A stretch of DNA of 5,210 nt from an uncultured Faecalibacterium sp. (GTDB taxonomy: Bacteria; Bacillota; Clostridia; Oscillospirales; Ruminococcaceae). A program made the translations under genes and the position numbers. The notes beneath the pieces were generated by a model that did not search any database, was not told where the DNA came from, and was given only the letters and a program-made list of their open reading frames with translations. Numbering within the stretch: the stretch's first letter is position 1; every line of letters begins with the position of its first letter. Below, in pieces: positions 1 to 5,165 of the stretch. The stretch is from NCBI GenBank assembly GCA_900765705.1, contig CAAFSR010000385.1:1-5210 (forward strand), given 5' to 3'.

Positions 1-491
1 GCCTGCTCGCAGGCCTTGGCGCACTCCACGGCGGTGATGTGGTCGGCATCCCAGCCCTTGCGCATCTTTACGGTGACAGGGCGCTTGGTGTGCGCCACCA
101 CCTGCTCCACGATGCGCCCGCAGCGGTCGGGGTCCAGCATCAGCTTGCTGCCCGCCCCGCCGGAAACGATCTTGGGGGCAGGGCAGCCCATGTTGATGTC
201 CACAAAGTCAAATTCATACTGCTCGATGGCGGCGGTGGCTTCGCCCATGATCTCCGGCACTTCGCCAAAGATCTGCACCCCGTAGGGTGCGCCGTTAGGC
301 GCTGCCTTCAGCAGGCTGACGGTCTTATGGTCGCCGTACACCAGCGCCCGGCTGGACACCATCTCGCTTACGGTAAAGCCCGCACCGTGCTGTGCCATCA
401 GGCGGCGGCAGGGGGCATCCGTAAAGCCTGCCATAGGGCCGAACACCGCCCGGTGGGGCAGGGTGATATTGCCAATCTTCAAAGGTTCCAT
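1..491 (-). CDS. dusB: tRNA-dihydrouridine synthase, DusB/NifR3-type (N-terminal 163 residues; 3' end beyond window)
   Basis: This FMN- and NADPH-dependent cytosolic enzyme reduces specific uridines in tRNA to dihydrouridine. The frame is open from the ATG at 491-489 to the window edge. Visible motifs are the FMN-binding segment PMAGFTD (residues 19-25), SEMVSSRALVYGD (42-54), the hallmark DINMGCPAPK (98-107) with presumed catalytic Cys103, GGAGSKLM (111-118) and VTVKMRKGWD (139-148), whose Lys142 is expected to contact FMN. These fit the COG0042 NifR3/DusB subfamily better than DusA or DusC. Family members run about 320-350 residues, so roughly half is present. The start is supported by AAGGAG at 497-502, 5 nt upstream. 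An intrinsic terminator ends only about 10 nt before this Shine-Dalgarno, so dusB is probably not a simple read-through member of the argS operon. The family call is sure; the exact paralogue (which uridine is modified) is inferred. Confidence 0.93.
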   Translation of the reverse strand, partial: MEPLKIGNITLPHRAVFGPMAGFTDAPCRRLMAQHGAGFTVSEMVSSRALVYGDHKTVSLLKAAPNGAPYGVQIFGEVPEIMGEATAAIEQYEFDFVDINMGCPAPKIVSGGAGSKLMLDPDRCGRIVEQVVAHTKRPVTVKMRKGWDADHITAVECAKACEQ

Positions 492-512
492 GGGTTCTCC
501 TTGCTGTGATTC

Positions 513-536
513 AAAAAAGCTCCCCGGTCGGGGAGC
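513..536 (-). terminator. Intrinsic terminator of the ddl-murI-DUF1934-argS operon
   Basis: Read on the minus strand, a perfect 7-bp GC-rich stem (GCTCCCC 536-530 with GGGGAGC 525-519, loop 526-529) is followed at once by six T residues (518-513). This is a textbook rho-independent terminator about 70 nt after the argS stop codon. On the plus strand the same stem is followed, after a 4-nt gap, by five T residues (541-545), so it could also work weakly in the other direction. It lies directly upstream of the dusB ribosome binding site. Confidence 0.85.
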
Positions 537-553
537 CAGATTTTTGGGATACG

Positions 554-595
554 AACCCTCTCAGTCAAAACCGTCAGGTTTTGACTGAGAGGGTT
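554..595. repeat. Perfect inverted repeat, 19-bp stem with 4-nt loop
   Basis: The arms 554-572 and 577-595 are exact reverse complements around the loop 573-576 (GTCA). The hairpin begins 8 nt after the argS stop codon. On the minus strand it is not followed by a T-run; on the plus strand the arm runs into TTTT (594-597), with no obvious plus-strand gene feeding it. Stem length and perfection exceed what a terminator needs. Possible roles are a 3'-end stabiliser or RNase processing site for the argS transcript, or one copy of a dispersed palindromic element. The arm word CCCTCTCAGTC resembles short repeats I recall from Faecalibacterium-like genomes; this is unverified memory. Confidence 0.8.
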
Positions 596-603
596 TTCAT
601 ATT

Positions 604-2418
604 TTACATCTTCTCGGGCACGTTGATCTTGAACATGGTGAGCACGTTGAAGATGACATTCTTCACGCCGATGCACAGGGCCAGACGTGCCTGCTGCACG
701 GCGGGGTCTGCGCCCTGAATGCGGCAGTTGCCGTAGAAGCGGTGGAAGGCGCTGGCCAGATCGATGACAAAGCGGTTGATGCGGCTGGGGTCGTACTTCT
801 CGGCAGCCATCACGATCTCCTGCGGGAAGGCGGCCAGCATCCGGATCAGATCCATCTCGGAAGGCTCGGTCAGCAGGGTAGCATCGATGTGCTCTGCACC
901 GGCAAACTGCACGCCCTCGCTCTCCATCTTCTTCAGGATGGAGCAGATGCGGGCGTGGGCGTACTGCACATAGTACACGGGGTTGTCGTTATCGGTCTTG
1001 ACGGCCTGATCCAGATCAAAGTCGATGCCGCTGCCTGCGTCGTGCATATTGAACAGGAAGCGTGCGCTGTCGATGGGCACCTCCTCCAGCAGGTCGGTCA
1101 GGGTAATGGCGTTGCCGGTGCGCTTGGACATACGCACGGGCTGGCCGTCCCGCATCAGGTTGACCATCTGCATCAGCACAACGTCCAGATCCTCGCCGTG
1201 CAGGCCGATGGCATCCATCGCGCCCTTCATGCGGGCCACATGGCCGTGGTGGTCTGCGCCCCACACGTCAATGGCCTTGGCAAAGCCGCGGGTGGCCAGC
1301 TTATTGTAGTGGTAGGCGATATCGGCGGCAAAGTAGGTGGGAATGCCGTTGGCGCGCACCAGCACCTCGTCCTTGGCCTCCTCCTCGGTGCCGTCCTCGG
1401 TCTTTTTCTTGTTCACGGTGCCGTACTTGGCAGCGTACTGTGCGCTGCGGTACATAATGGCGCCGTCCTCGGCCTTGTAGCAGGCACCCAGCTCCAGCAG
1501 CTTGTCCACCACAGCCAGAACTGCGCCGGACTCGTGCAGGGTGCTCTCGTGGAACCAGACATCGTAGTCGATGCGGTACTTGCCAAGATCCCGCTTCAGC
1601 GCGGCGATGTTCTTGGGCAGGGCGTAGGCCACCAGTGCGTCCTTCAGGGCGGCAAAGGCCTCGCTCTCAAACAGGGCCTCCTCGCTCAGCCCGGAGCAGG
1701 CGGCAACATACTTGTCGCCGTTCAGCTCGGCAAACTCACCGGCCAGCACCTTGATGTCGCCGCCCTGATAGCACTCCTTGGGCAGGGGATAGGCCTCCTC
1801 GCCGCAGAACTGCTGCAGATAGCGCACTGCCAGACTTTTGCCGAACTTCTGGATCTGGTTGCCGGCATCGTTGATATAGAACTCGCGGGTCACATCGTAG
1901 CCGGACCAGTCCAGCACGGCGGCCAGACAGTCGCCCAGTGCGCCGCCGCGGGCGTTGCCCATGTGCATGGGGCCGGTGGGGTTGGCGGAAACGAACTCCA
2001 CGTTATACTTTGCGCCCTTGCCGTGGTCGGTGCGGCCGTATTCCTTATTGGCACAGGCACCCAGCACCACGCCCGCCCAGAAGCTCTGGGAAAGGAACAG
2101 GTTGATGAAGCCGGGGCCGGCGACCTCCACCTTGGAGAACACGCTGTTCTCAAGGGAGGGCAGGTGTGCCTGCAGGGCGTCTGCGATCATCTTGGGGGCT
2201 TTGCGCCAGGTGCGTGCACCGGCCATGGCGAGGTTGGAGGCGATATCGCCGTTCTTCACATCGGCGGGGATCTCCACAATAAAGGCGGGCAGCTCTGCCT
2301 CGGGCAGGGTGCCGTCTGCCATAGCAGCCTTGGCGGCTGCGGTCAGCAGGGCACGGGCCTCATCCAGCGCAGCCTGCCGGGGGTTGTAGTTCTGGTAGGT
2401 CTTTTCAAAATCAGTCAT
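604..2418 (-). CDS. argS: Arginyl-tRNA synthetase (class I)
   Basis: This cytosolic enzyme attaches arginine to tRNA-Arg using ATP. The protein is 604 residues, slightly above the usual 550-590. Visible parts are an N-terminal tRNA-recognition (Add1-like) domain over about residues 1-110, the Rossmann catalytic core with NPTGPMHMGNARGG (146-159; the HIGH motif reads HMGN, a variant I recall in clostridial ArgRS), GADHHGH (387-393), the KMSKS-equivalent RMSKRTG (429-435), and a C-terminal DALR anticodon-binding domain from about YVQYAHAR (483-490) to the end. A Lys/Glu-rich insert sits near 335-351. The frame is open upstream to 2628, but the start at 2418 is chosen because AAAGGA lies at 2428-2433 with 9-nt spacing, the N-terminus then fits the family, and the upstream part overlaps the DUF1934 gene. 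It is the last gene of the operon, 35 nt after the DUF1934 stop. No T-box leader is visible before it, so expression probably follows the ddl promoter. Confidence 0.97.
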   Translation of the reverse strand: MTDFEKTYQNYNPRQAALDEARALLTAAAKAAMADGTLPEAELPAFIVEIPADVKNGDIASNLAMAGARTWRKAPKMIADALQAHLPSLENSVFSKVEVAGPGFINLFLSQSFWAGVVLGACANKEYGRTDHGKGAKYNVEFVSANPTGPMHMGNARGGALGDCLAAVLDWSGYDVTREFYINDAGNQIQKFGKSLAVRYLQQFCGEEAYPLPKECYQGGDIKVLAGEFAELNGDKYVAACSGLSEEALFESEAFAALKDALVAYALPKNIAALKRDLGKYRIDYDVWFHESTLHESGAVLAVVDKLLELGACYKAEDGAIMYRSAQYAAKYGTVNKKKTEDGTEEEAKDEVLVRANGIPTYFAADIAYHYNKLATRGFAKAIDVWGADHHGHVARMKGAMDAIGLHGEDLDVVLMQMVNLMRDGQPVRMSKRTGNAITLTDLLEEVPIDSARFLFNMHDAGSGIDFDLDQAVKTDNDNPVYYVQYAHARICSILKKMESEGVQFAGAEHIDATLLTEPSEMDLIRMLAAFPQEIVMAAEKYDPSRINRFVIDLASAFHRFYGNCRIQGADPAVQQARLALCIGVKNVIFNVLTMFKINVPEKM

Positions 2419-2453
2419 GGGTCGGGTTCCTTTCACATTTTCAGGGAGGGTAT

Positions 2454-2930
2454 TCAATTCACATGGGTCACGGTAACTTCCAGCCGGTTGCGGCTCACCA
2501 GCTCGGCGCTGTCGGCGTCCAGCAGGTAGGCAAAGCGGGCCGTGCCGCCCTTTTCGGTCAGCTGACAGTCGATCTCGTCGGCGGTCACGCCCAAGGTCAT
2601 AGAGCCGAAGCCGGTCTCGTAGTGGCACAGGTTGCGGCGGCCTTTTTCAATGAGAAGCTGGGTGCCTGCCCCGCTGCCCTTGCCGAACCGCAGCATGGCC
2701 ACCCGGCTGCCGTCTGCGGCAATCTTCAGAGTGGTGGTGCAGCCCTCGTAGCCGGTAGTCTCGGTCTCGCGGTAGGTAATATAGTAGCTTCCGCTCTTCA
2801 GCACAAAGCTGCCCCGGGTCATCAGCTCCACAAATTCTTCTTTTTCCTCTTCCGCAGCGGGTTCATCCAGCCGCTGCTCGATGCGGCTTTTGATGCGGAT
2901 GATGTAGTCTTCCTTCAGTGGCTTGCTCAC
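2454..2930 (-). CDS. DUF1934 (YwiB-like) small beta-barrel protein, function unknown
   Basis: The 158-residue protein has no signal peptide or membrane segment and is probably cytosolic. It looks like the DUF1934/YwiB family, predicted to form a calycin-like beta barrel: a basic N-terminal strand (EDYIIRIKSRIEQ, 7-19), an acidic linker (22-33), then alternating strands including ELMTRGSFVLKSGSYYITY (35-53), a central region rich in Gly and aromatics (HYETGFGSMTLGV, 103-115) and C-terminal strands. The start is set at GTG 2930-2928 because AAGGA (2939-2943) stands 8 nt before it. A longer reading from TTG at 2948 would put this ribosome site inside the gene and overlap the end of murI. It follows murI by 14 nt, so translational coupling is likely. 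In B. subtilis ywiB is next to argS, and the same adjacency here supports the family call. The biochemical role is not known; nothing further is claimed. Confidence 0.85.
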   Translation of the reverse strand: MSKPLKEDYIIRIKSRIEQRLDEPAAEEEKEEFVELMTRGSFVLKSGSYYITYRETETTGYEGCTTTLKIAADGSRVAMLRFGKGSGAGTQLLIEKGRRNLCHYETGFGSMTLGVTADEIDCQLTEKGGTARFAYLLDADSAELVSRNRLEVTVTHVN

Positions 2931-2938
2931 GTTGTTTT

Positions 2939-2943
2939 TCCTT
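2939..2943 (-). promoter_or_regulatory. Shine-Dalgarno deciding the GTG start of the DUF1934 gene
   Basis: AAGGA on the minus strand lies between the murI TGA stop (2947-2945) and the GTG at 2930-2928, with 8-nt spacing. It begins 1 nt after the murI stop, so ribosomes finishing murI could re-initiate here. It argues against the alternative TTG start at 2948. Confidence 0.75.
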
Positions 2944-2944
2944 A

Positions 2945-3769
2945 TCAATATTTATCAATGGCGATCTGCTCCACCGGGCCGCCCTTGTACTCGCCCAGAA
3001 ACAGGTCTGCCGTCTGCACAAAGCTGTCCGGCACATCGCTGACGTAAAAGTGTGCCTGCCCGTTCTCGTGCCCGGCGCGCAGCCCGCGCTCGGCGAGCAT
3101 CCGCTCCAGATGATGGGCGGCGGTCATGGCGGGGGCCACCAGCGTGACGCCCGGGCCCATAAACTCCCCGATCATGCTCTTCAGCAGCGGGTAGTGGGTG
3201 CAGCCTAAGATCAGGGTATCCACCCCGGCCTCGCGCACCTCGGTCAGGTACTGGGCAATGACCAGCTTTGTGATCTGCTGCTTTTCAGCCCCGCTGTGGT
3301 CCACATACCCGGCTTCCACCAGCGGTACGAACAGCGGGCAGGCGCGGGCAGTGATCTCCACCCCGGGCACCAGCTGCCGCAGCAGCTTTTCGTAGCTGCG
3401 GGAACGGATGGTGGCCGCTGTACCGATCACGCCGATGCGGCGGTTGCGGGTAACAAAGGCGGCCTCCCGCGCAGCGGCATCCACTACGCCAAGGTAGGGC
3501 ACCGGCAGCTGCGCTGCCTCCGCAGCCGGGTAGGTGCTGCTTACCGTGCCGCAGGCTGCCATGATGCACTTGACGTTTTTGGAAAGCAGAAAGGCCACGT
3601 CCTGCCGGGCGTACTGCAAAATGGTCTCCGGGCTGCGGCTGCCGTAGGGCACGCGGCCGGTATCGCCGAAGTAGATGATATCCTCATGGGGCAGGCGCTT
3701 GCGCAGCTCCCGCACGCCGGTCAGGCCGCCCAGACCGCTGTCGAACACACCGATGGGGCGATTATCCAT
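2945..3769 (-). CDS. murI: Glutamate racemase
   Basis: This cytosolic, cofactor-independent enzyme interconverts L- and D-glutamate; D-Glu is the substrate of MurD in peptidoglycan precursor synthesis. The 274-residue length is typical. Motifs are IGVFDSGLGG (6-15) with the conserved Asp10-Ser11, GDTGRVPYGS (35-44), the first catalytic Cys73 in AACGTVSS (71-78), VIGTAATIRS (114-123), ACPLFVPLVEAG (143-154) and the second catalytic motif GCTHYP (189-194) with Cys190 and His192. The residue after Cys73 is Gly, where most characterised racemases have Asn (CNT). Both Cys and the His are intact, so activity is expected. The ATG at 3769 overlaps the ddl stop by 8 bp (3762-3769). A Shine-Dalgarno inside the end of ddl is either CGGA (3778-3781, 8-nt spacing) or the stronger but more distant AAAGGA (3782-3787). 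The overlap implies coupled translation of the two D-amino-acid enzymes. Confidence 0.96.
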   Translation of the reverse strand: MDNRPIGVFDSGLGGLTGVRELRKRLPHEDIIYFGDTGRVPYGSRSPETILQYARQDVAFLLSKNVKCIMAACGTVSSTYPAAEAAQLPVPYLGVVDAAAREAAFVTRNRRIGVIGTAATIRSRSYEKLLRQLVPGVEITARACPLFVPLVEAGYVDHSGAEKQQITKLVIAQYLTEVREAGVDTLILGCTHYPLLKSMIGEFMGPGVTLVAPAMTAAHHLERMLAERGLRAGHENGQAHFYVSDVPDSFVQTADLFLGEYKGGPVEQIAIDKY

Positions 3770-4856
3770 GCTGCTTTTCCGTCCTTTCCACCGCCAGTGC
3801 GATCAGGCGGTCGATGAGCTGCGGCACGGGCAGGCCCTCGTGCTCCATAAGCTTGGGGTACATACTGATGGCGGTAAAGCCGGGGAAGGTGTTGATCTCG
3901 TTGATGAGCACCCGGCCGGTGTTCTTTTCCACAAAGAAATCGCACCGTGCCAGCCCCTCGCAGTTCAGTGCGGTGTAGGCCATGGCGGCGTAGGTCTTTA
4001 CCTCGTCCAGCTTGGCCTCCGGCAGGTGTGCCGGGATTACGGTCTGGCTCACGCCGTTCTTGTACTTATCATCGTAGGTGTAGAACTCTGCACCGGCAAG
4101 GATCTCACCGGGACGGGTAGCCACGGCGGGGTCGGAGCCGATGACGGCGCACTCTACTTCCTGTCCGTCCACAAAGGCCTCAAACACCACCTTGCGGTCG
4201 TTTTCCAGCGCAAGGGCGATGGCAGCCTTCAGCTCCTCCTGACTGGACACCTTGGAGATGCCCACACTGGAGCCTGCGTTGGCGGGTTTGACGAACACCG
4301 GCCAGCCCAGCTTTTGCTCCACGCCGGCGCACACGCCCTCCAGATCCTTCTCGATCTCCCAGCGGTTGGCGGCTACCCACTTGGTGTGGGGCACGCCGTT
4401 TGCCTCAAACAAGGCGTTGGCCACGGCCTTATCCATGCACACGGAGCTTGCCAGCACGCCGCAGCCCACATAGGCGATGCCTGCCAGCTCCAGCAGGCCC
4501 TGCACCGTGCCGTCCTCGCCCCACAGGCCGTGCAGCACCGGGATCACCACGTCAAGGTGCATTTTTTCCACCCGGCCGTCCGGGGTAAACAGGATCATGC
4601 CGTGGTCGGCGCGGTCCGGGCTGATCACGCAGGCCATATTGCCGGGCAGCTCTTCCCAGCTGCCATCAGCCATCTGCTCTGCCGTGGCCTCGGTGTAGAG
4701 CCAGCGGCCCTCCTTGGTGATGCCCACGGTGAGCACCTCGTATTTGCTGCGGTCGATGTTGCGGACAAAGTTGCCCACAGAGACACAGCTGACCTCATGT
4801 TCGCTGGACATACCGCCAAACAGCAGCGCCACGCACATTTTATTTGCAGACTGCAT
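3762..4856 (-). CDS. ddl: D-alanine--D-alanine ligase
   Basis: This cytosolic ATP-grasp enzyme joins two D-Ala to give the dipeptide that MurF adds to the peptidoglycan stem. The 364-residue length is normal. Signatures are FGGMSSEHEVS (13-23), whose Glu19 fits the N-terminal D-Ala site; HGLWGEDGTVQG (109-120, Ddl signature 1); the ATP-grasp lysine and serine loop KPANAGSSVGIS (190-201); the omega loop YDDKYKNG (261-268) with the Lys264-Tyr265 pair typical of D-Ala:D-Ala rather than VanA-type D-Ala:D-Lac ligases; and signature 2 with Arg304, Asp306, then INEINTFPGFT (318-328) supplying metal ligands Glu320 and Asn322. The start at 4856 is preferred over an internal Met7 because AGGAG stands at 4866-4870 with 9-nt spacing. 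It is the first gene of the operon, about 65 nt after the predicted transcription start. Ordinary vancomycin-sensitive-type cell-wall synthesis is inferred. Confidence 0.97.
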   Translation of the reverse strand: MQSANKMCVALLFGGMSSEHEVSCVSVGNFVRNIDRSKYEVLTVGITKEGRWLYTEATAEQMADGSWEELPGNMACVISPDRADHGMILFTPDGRVEKMHLDVVIPVLHGLWGEDGTVQGLLELAGIAYVGCGVLASSVCMDKAVANALFEANGVPHTKWVAANRWEIEKDLEGVCAGVEQKLGWPVFVKPANAGSSVGISKVSSQEELKAAIALALENDRKVVFEAFVDGQEVECAVIGSDPAVATRPGEILAGAEFYTYDDKYKNGVSQTVIPAHLPEAKLDEVKTYAAMAYTALNCEGLARCDFFVEKNTGRVLINEINTFPGFTAISMYPKLMEHEGLPVPQLIDRLIALAVERTEKQHG

Positions 4857-4927
4857 GATATCTCACTCCTATTTATAAGCCCCCGGGACAGGGGCGGGTT
4901 CAAACCGGTAAAATGCCGTTTCGATTC

Positions 4928-4956
4928 ATTATACAATATCTACGCCCACGATGCAA
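4928..4956 (-). promoter_or_regulatory. Sigma-A promoter for the ddl-murI-DUF1934-argS operon
   Basis: On the minus strand there is a perfect -10 TATAAT (4933-4928), a 17-nt spacer and a weak -35 TTGCAT (4956-4951, three of six consensus bases). The predicted start is near 4921, giving a leader of about 65 nt before the ddl ATG. It is the best promoter seen for the four minus-strand genes. Confidence 0.7.
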
Positions 4957-4965
4957 GCAGAATGC

Positions 4966-5000
4966 AAAAAAGCCGCCCTGCGACAAAACACGCACCGGCT
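4966..5000 (-). terminator. Terminator-like hairpin between divergent promoters
   Basis: On the minus strand, arms of AGCCG/CGGCT (5000-4996 with 4975-4971) enclose a second stem TGCG/CGCA (4994-4991 with 4982-4979) across a 1-by-3 internal loop, with an 8-nt apical loop. Six T residues follow (4971-4966). The form matches a modest rho-independent terminator that would stop minus-strand transcripts coming from the rpmG side before they reach the ddl promoter. No minus-strand gene upstream is visible, so the role is uncertain. Confidence 0.4.
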
Positions 5001-5034
5001 GCAAAAAAAGTTTCTCAAAATCGCTTTTTTCTGC

Positions 5035-5063
5035 TTGACGGATTGAAAAGTGCGTGGTACAAT
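5035..5063 (+). promoter_or_regulatory. Strong sigma-A promoter for rpmG
   Basis: -35 TTGACG (5035-5040), an exact 17-nt spacer and -10 TACAAT (5058-5063), with TG at 5055-5056 forming an extended -10. A T6 tract (5025-5030) and A-tracts (5003-5009, 5017-5020) just upstream resemble an UP element. The predicted start is near 5070. High strength suits a ribosomal protein gene. Confidence 0.88.
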
Positions 5064-5078
5064 GATAGCACCTCTTTT

Positions 5079-5119
5079 GCGGGGTTATTAAGTGCGCCTG
5101 TTTTTACAGCGCCACCCGC
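5079..5119 (+). other. Possible structured leader of rpmG mRNA
   Basis: Within the predicted 5' leader, GCGGG (5079-5083) can pair with CCCGC (5115-5119). Inside it, GCG-CTG (5094-5096, 5098-5100, with a bulged C at 5097) can pair with CAGCGC (5107-5112) around a T-rich hexaloop. The two stems are joined by a 10-nt by 2-nt asymmetric internal loop. This is only a pairing seen by eye; no known leader class is recognised. Confidence 0.3.
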
Positions 5120-5151
5120 ACCCGAGGGAGGTTCAAAACAACCGTTATAAT

Positions 5152-5158
5152 GGAGGTG
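5152..5158 (+). promoter_or_regulatory. rpmG Shine-Dalgarno
   Basis: GGAGGTG, a near-complete anti-16S match, sits 7 nt before the ATG at 5166 and fixes the rpmG start. Confidence 0.9.
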
Positions 5159-5165
5159 TCAACAA

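Larger units (their letters stand above)
4857..5165. other. Divergent intergenic region between ddl and rpmG (309 bp)
   Basis: This AT-rich stretch contains no gene I can support. From left to right it holds the ddl ribosome site and 5' leader with two small hairpins (4879-4895 and 4902-4921), the ddl promoter (4928-4956), a terminator-like hairpin (4966-5000), A- and T-tracts (5003-5030) upstream of the rpmG promoter (5035-5063), and a rpmG leader of about 95 nt ending at a strong ribosome site (5152-5158). Confidence 0.8.

Noticed and set aside
39..509. 156-codon plus-strand frame opposite dusB
   Set aside because: It is antisense to a clear DusB protein, with no recognisable domain.
742..2529. 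595-codon open frame on the plus strand opposite argS
   Set aside because: It is exactly in the phase where its codons are reverse complements of argS codons. It stays open because argS there uses no TTA, CTA or TCA codon, as expected for this GC-rich codon use. The product is low-complexity (Gly/Val/His/Leu) with no family features and no ribosome site.
2419..2628. Longer N-terminus for ArgS starting at 2628
   Set aside because: The extra 70 residues are Arg-rich, overlap the DUF1934 gene in another frame and lack family similarity. The ATG at 2418 has its own ribosome site.
4894..4909. T-arm-like sequence GGTTTGAACC on the minus strand in the ddl leader
   Set aside because: No acceptor, D or anticodon arms fit around it; it is not a tRNA gene.
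5003..5030. A7-G ... C-T6 inverted repeat upstream of rpmG
   Set aside because: The stem is almost all A-T with a 13-nt loop. It is better explained as promoter-upstream A/T tracts than as a terminator or operator.
3675..5150. 491-codon open frame on the plus strand opposite ddl and running into the intergenic region
   Set aside because: Same in-phase antisense effect across ddl. It then runs through both promoters and the rpmG leader, which real coding sequence would not do.
5146..5151. Perfect TATAAT just before the rpmG ribosome site
   Set aside because: No -35-like hexamer lies 16-18 nt upstream and there is no extended -10 TG. A start from it would remove most of the Shine-Dalgarno.
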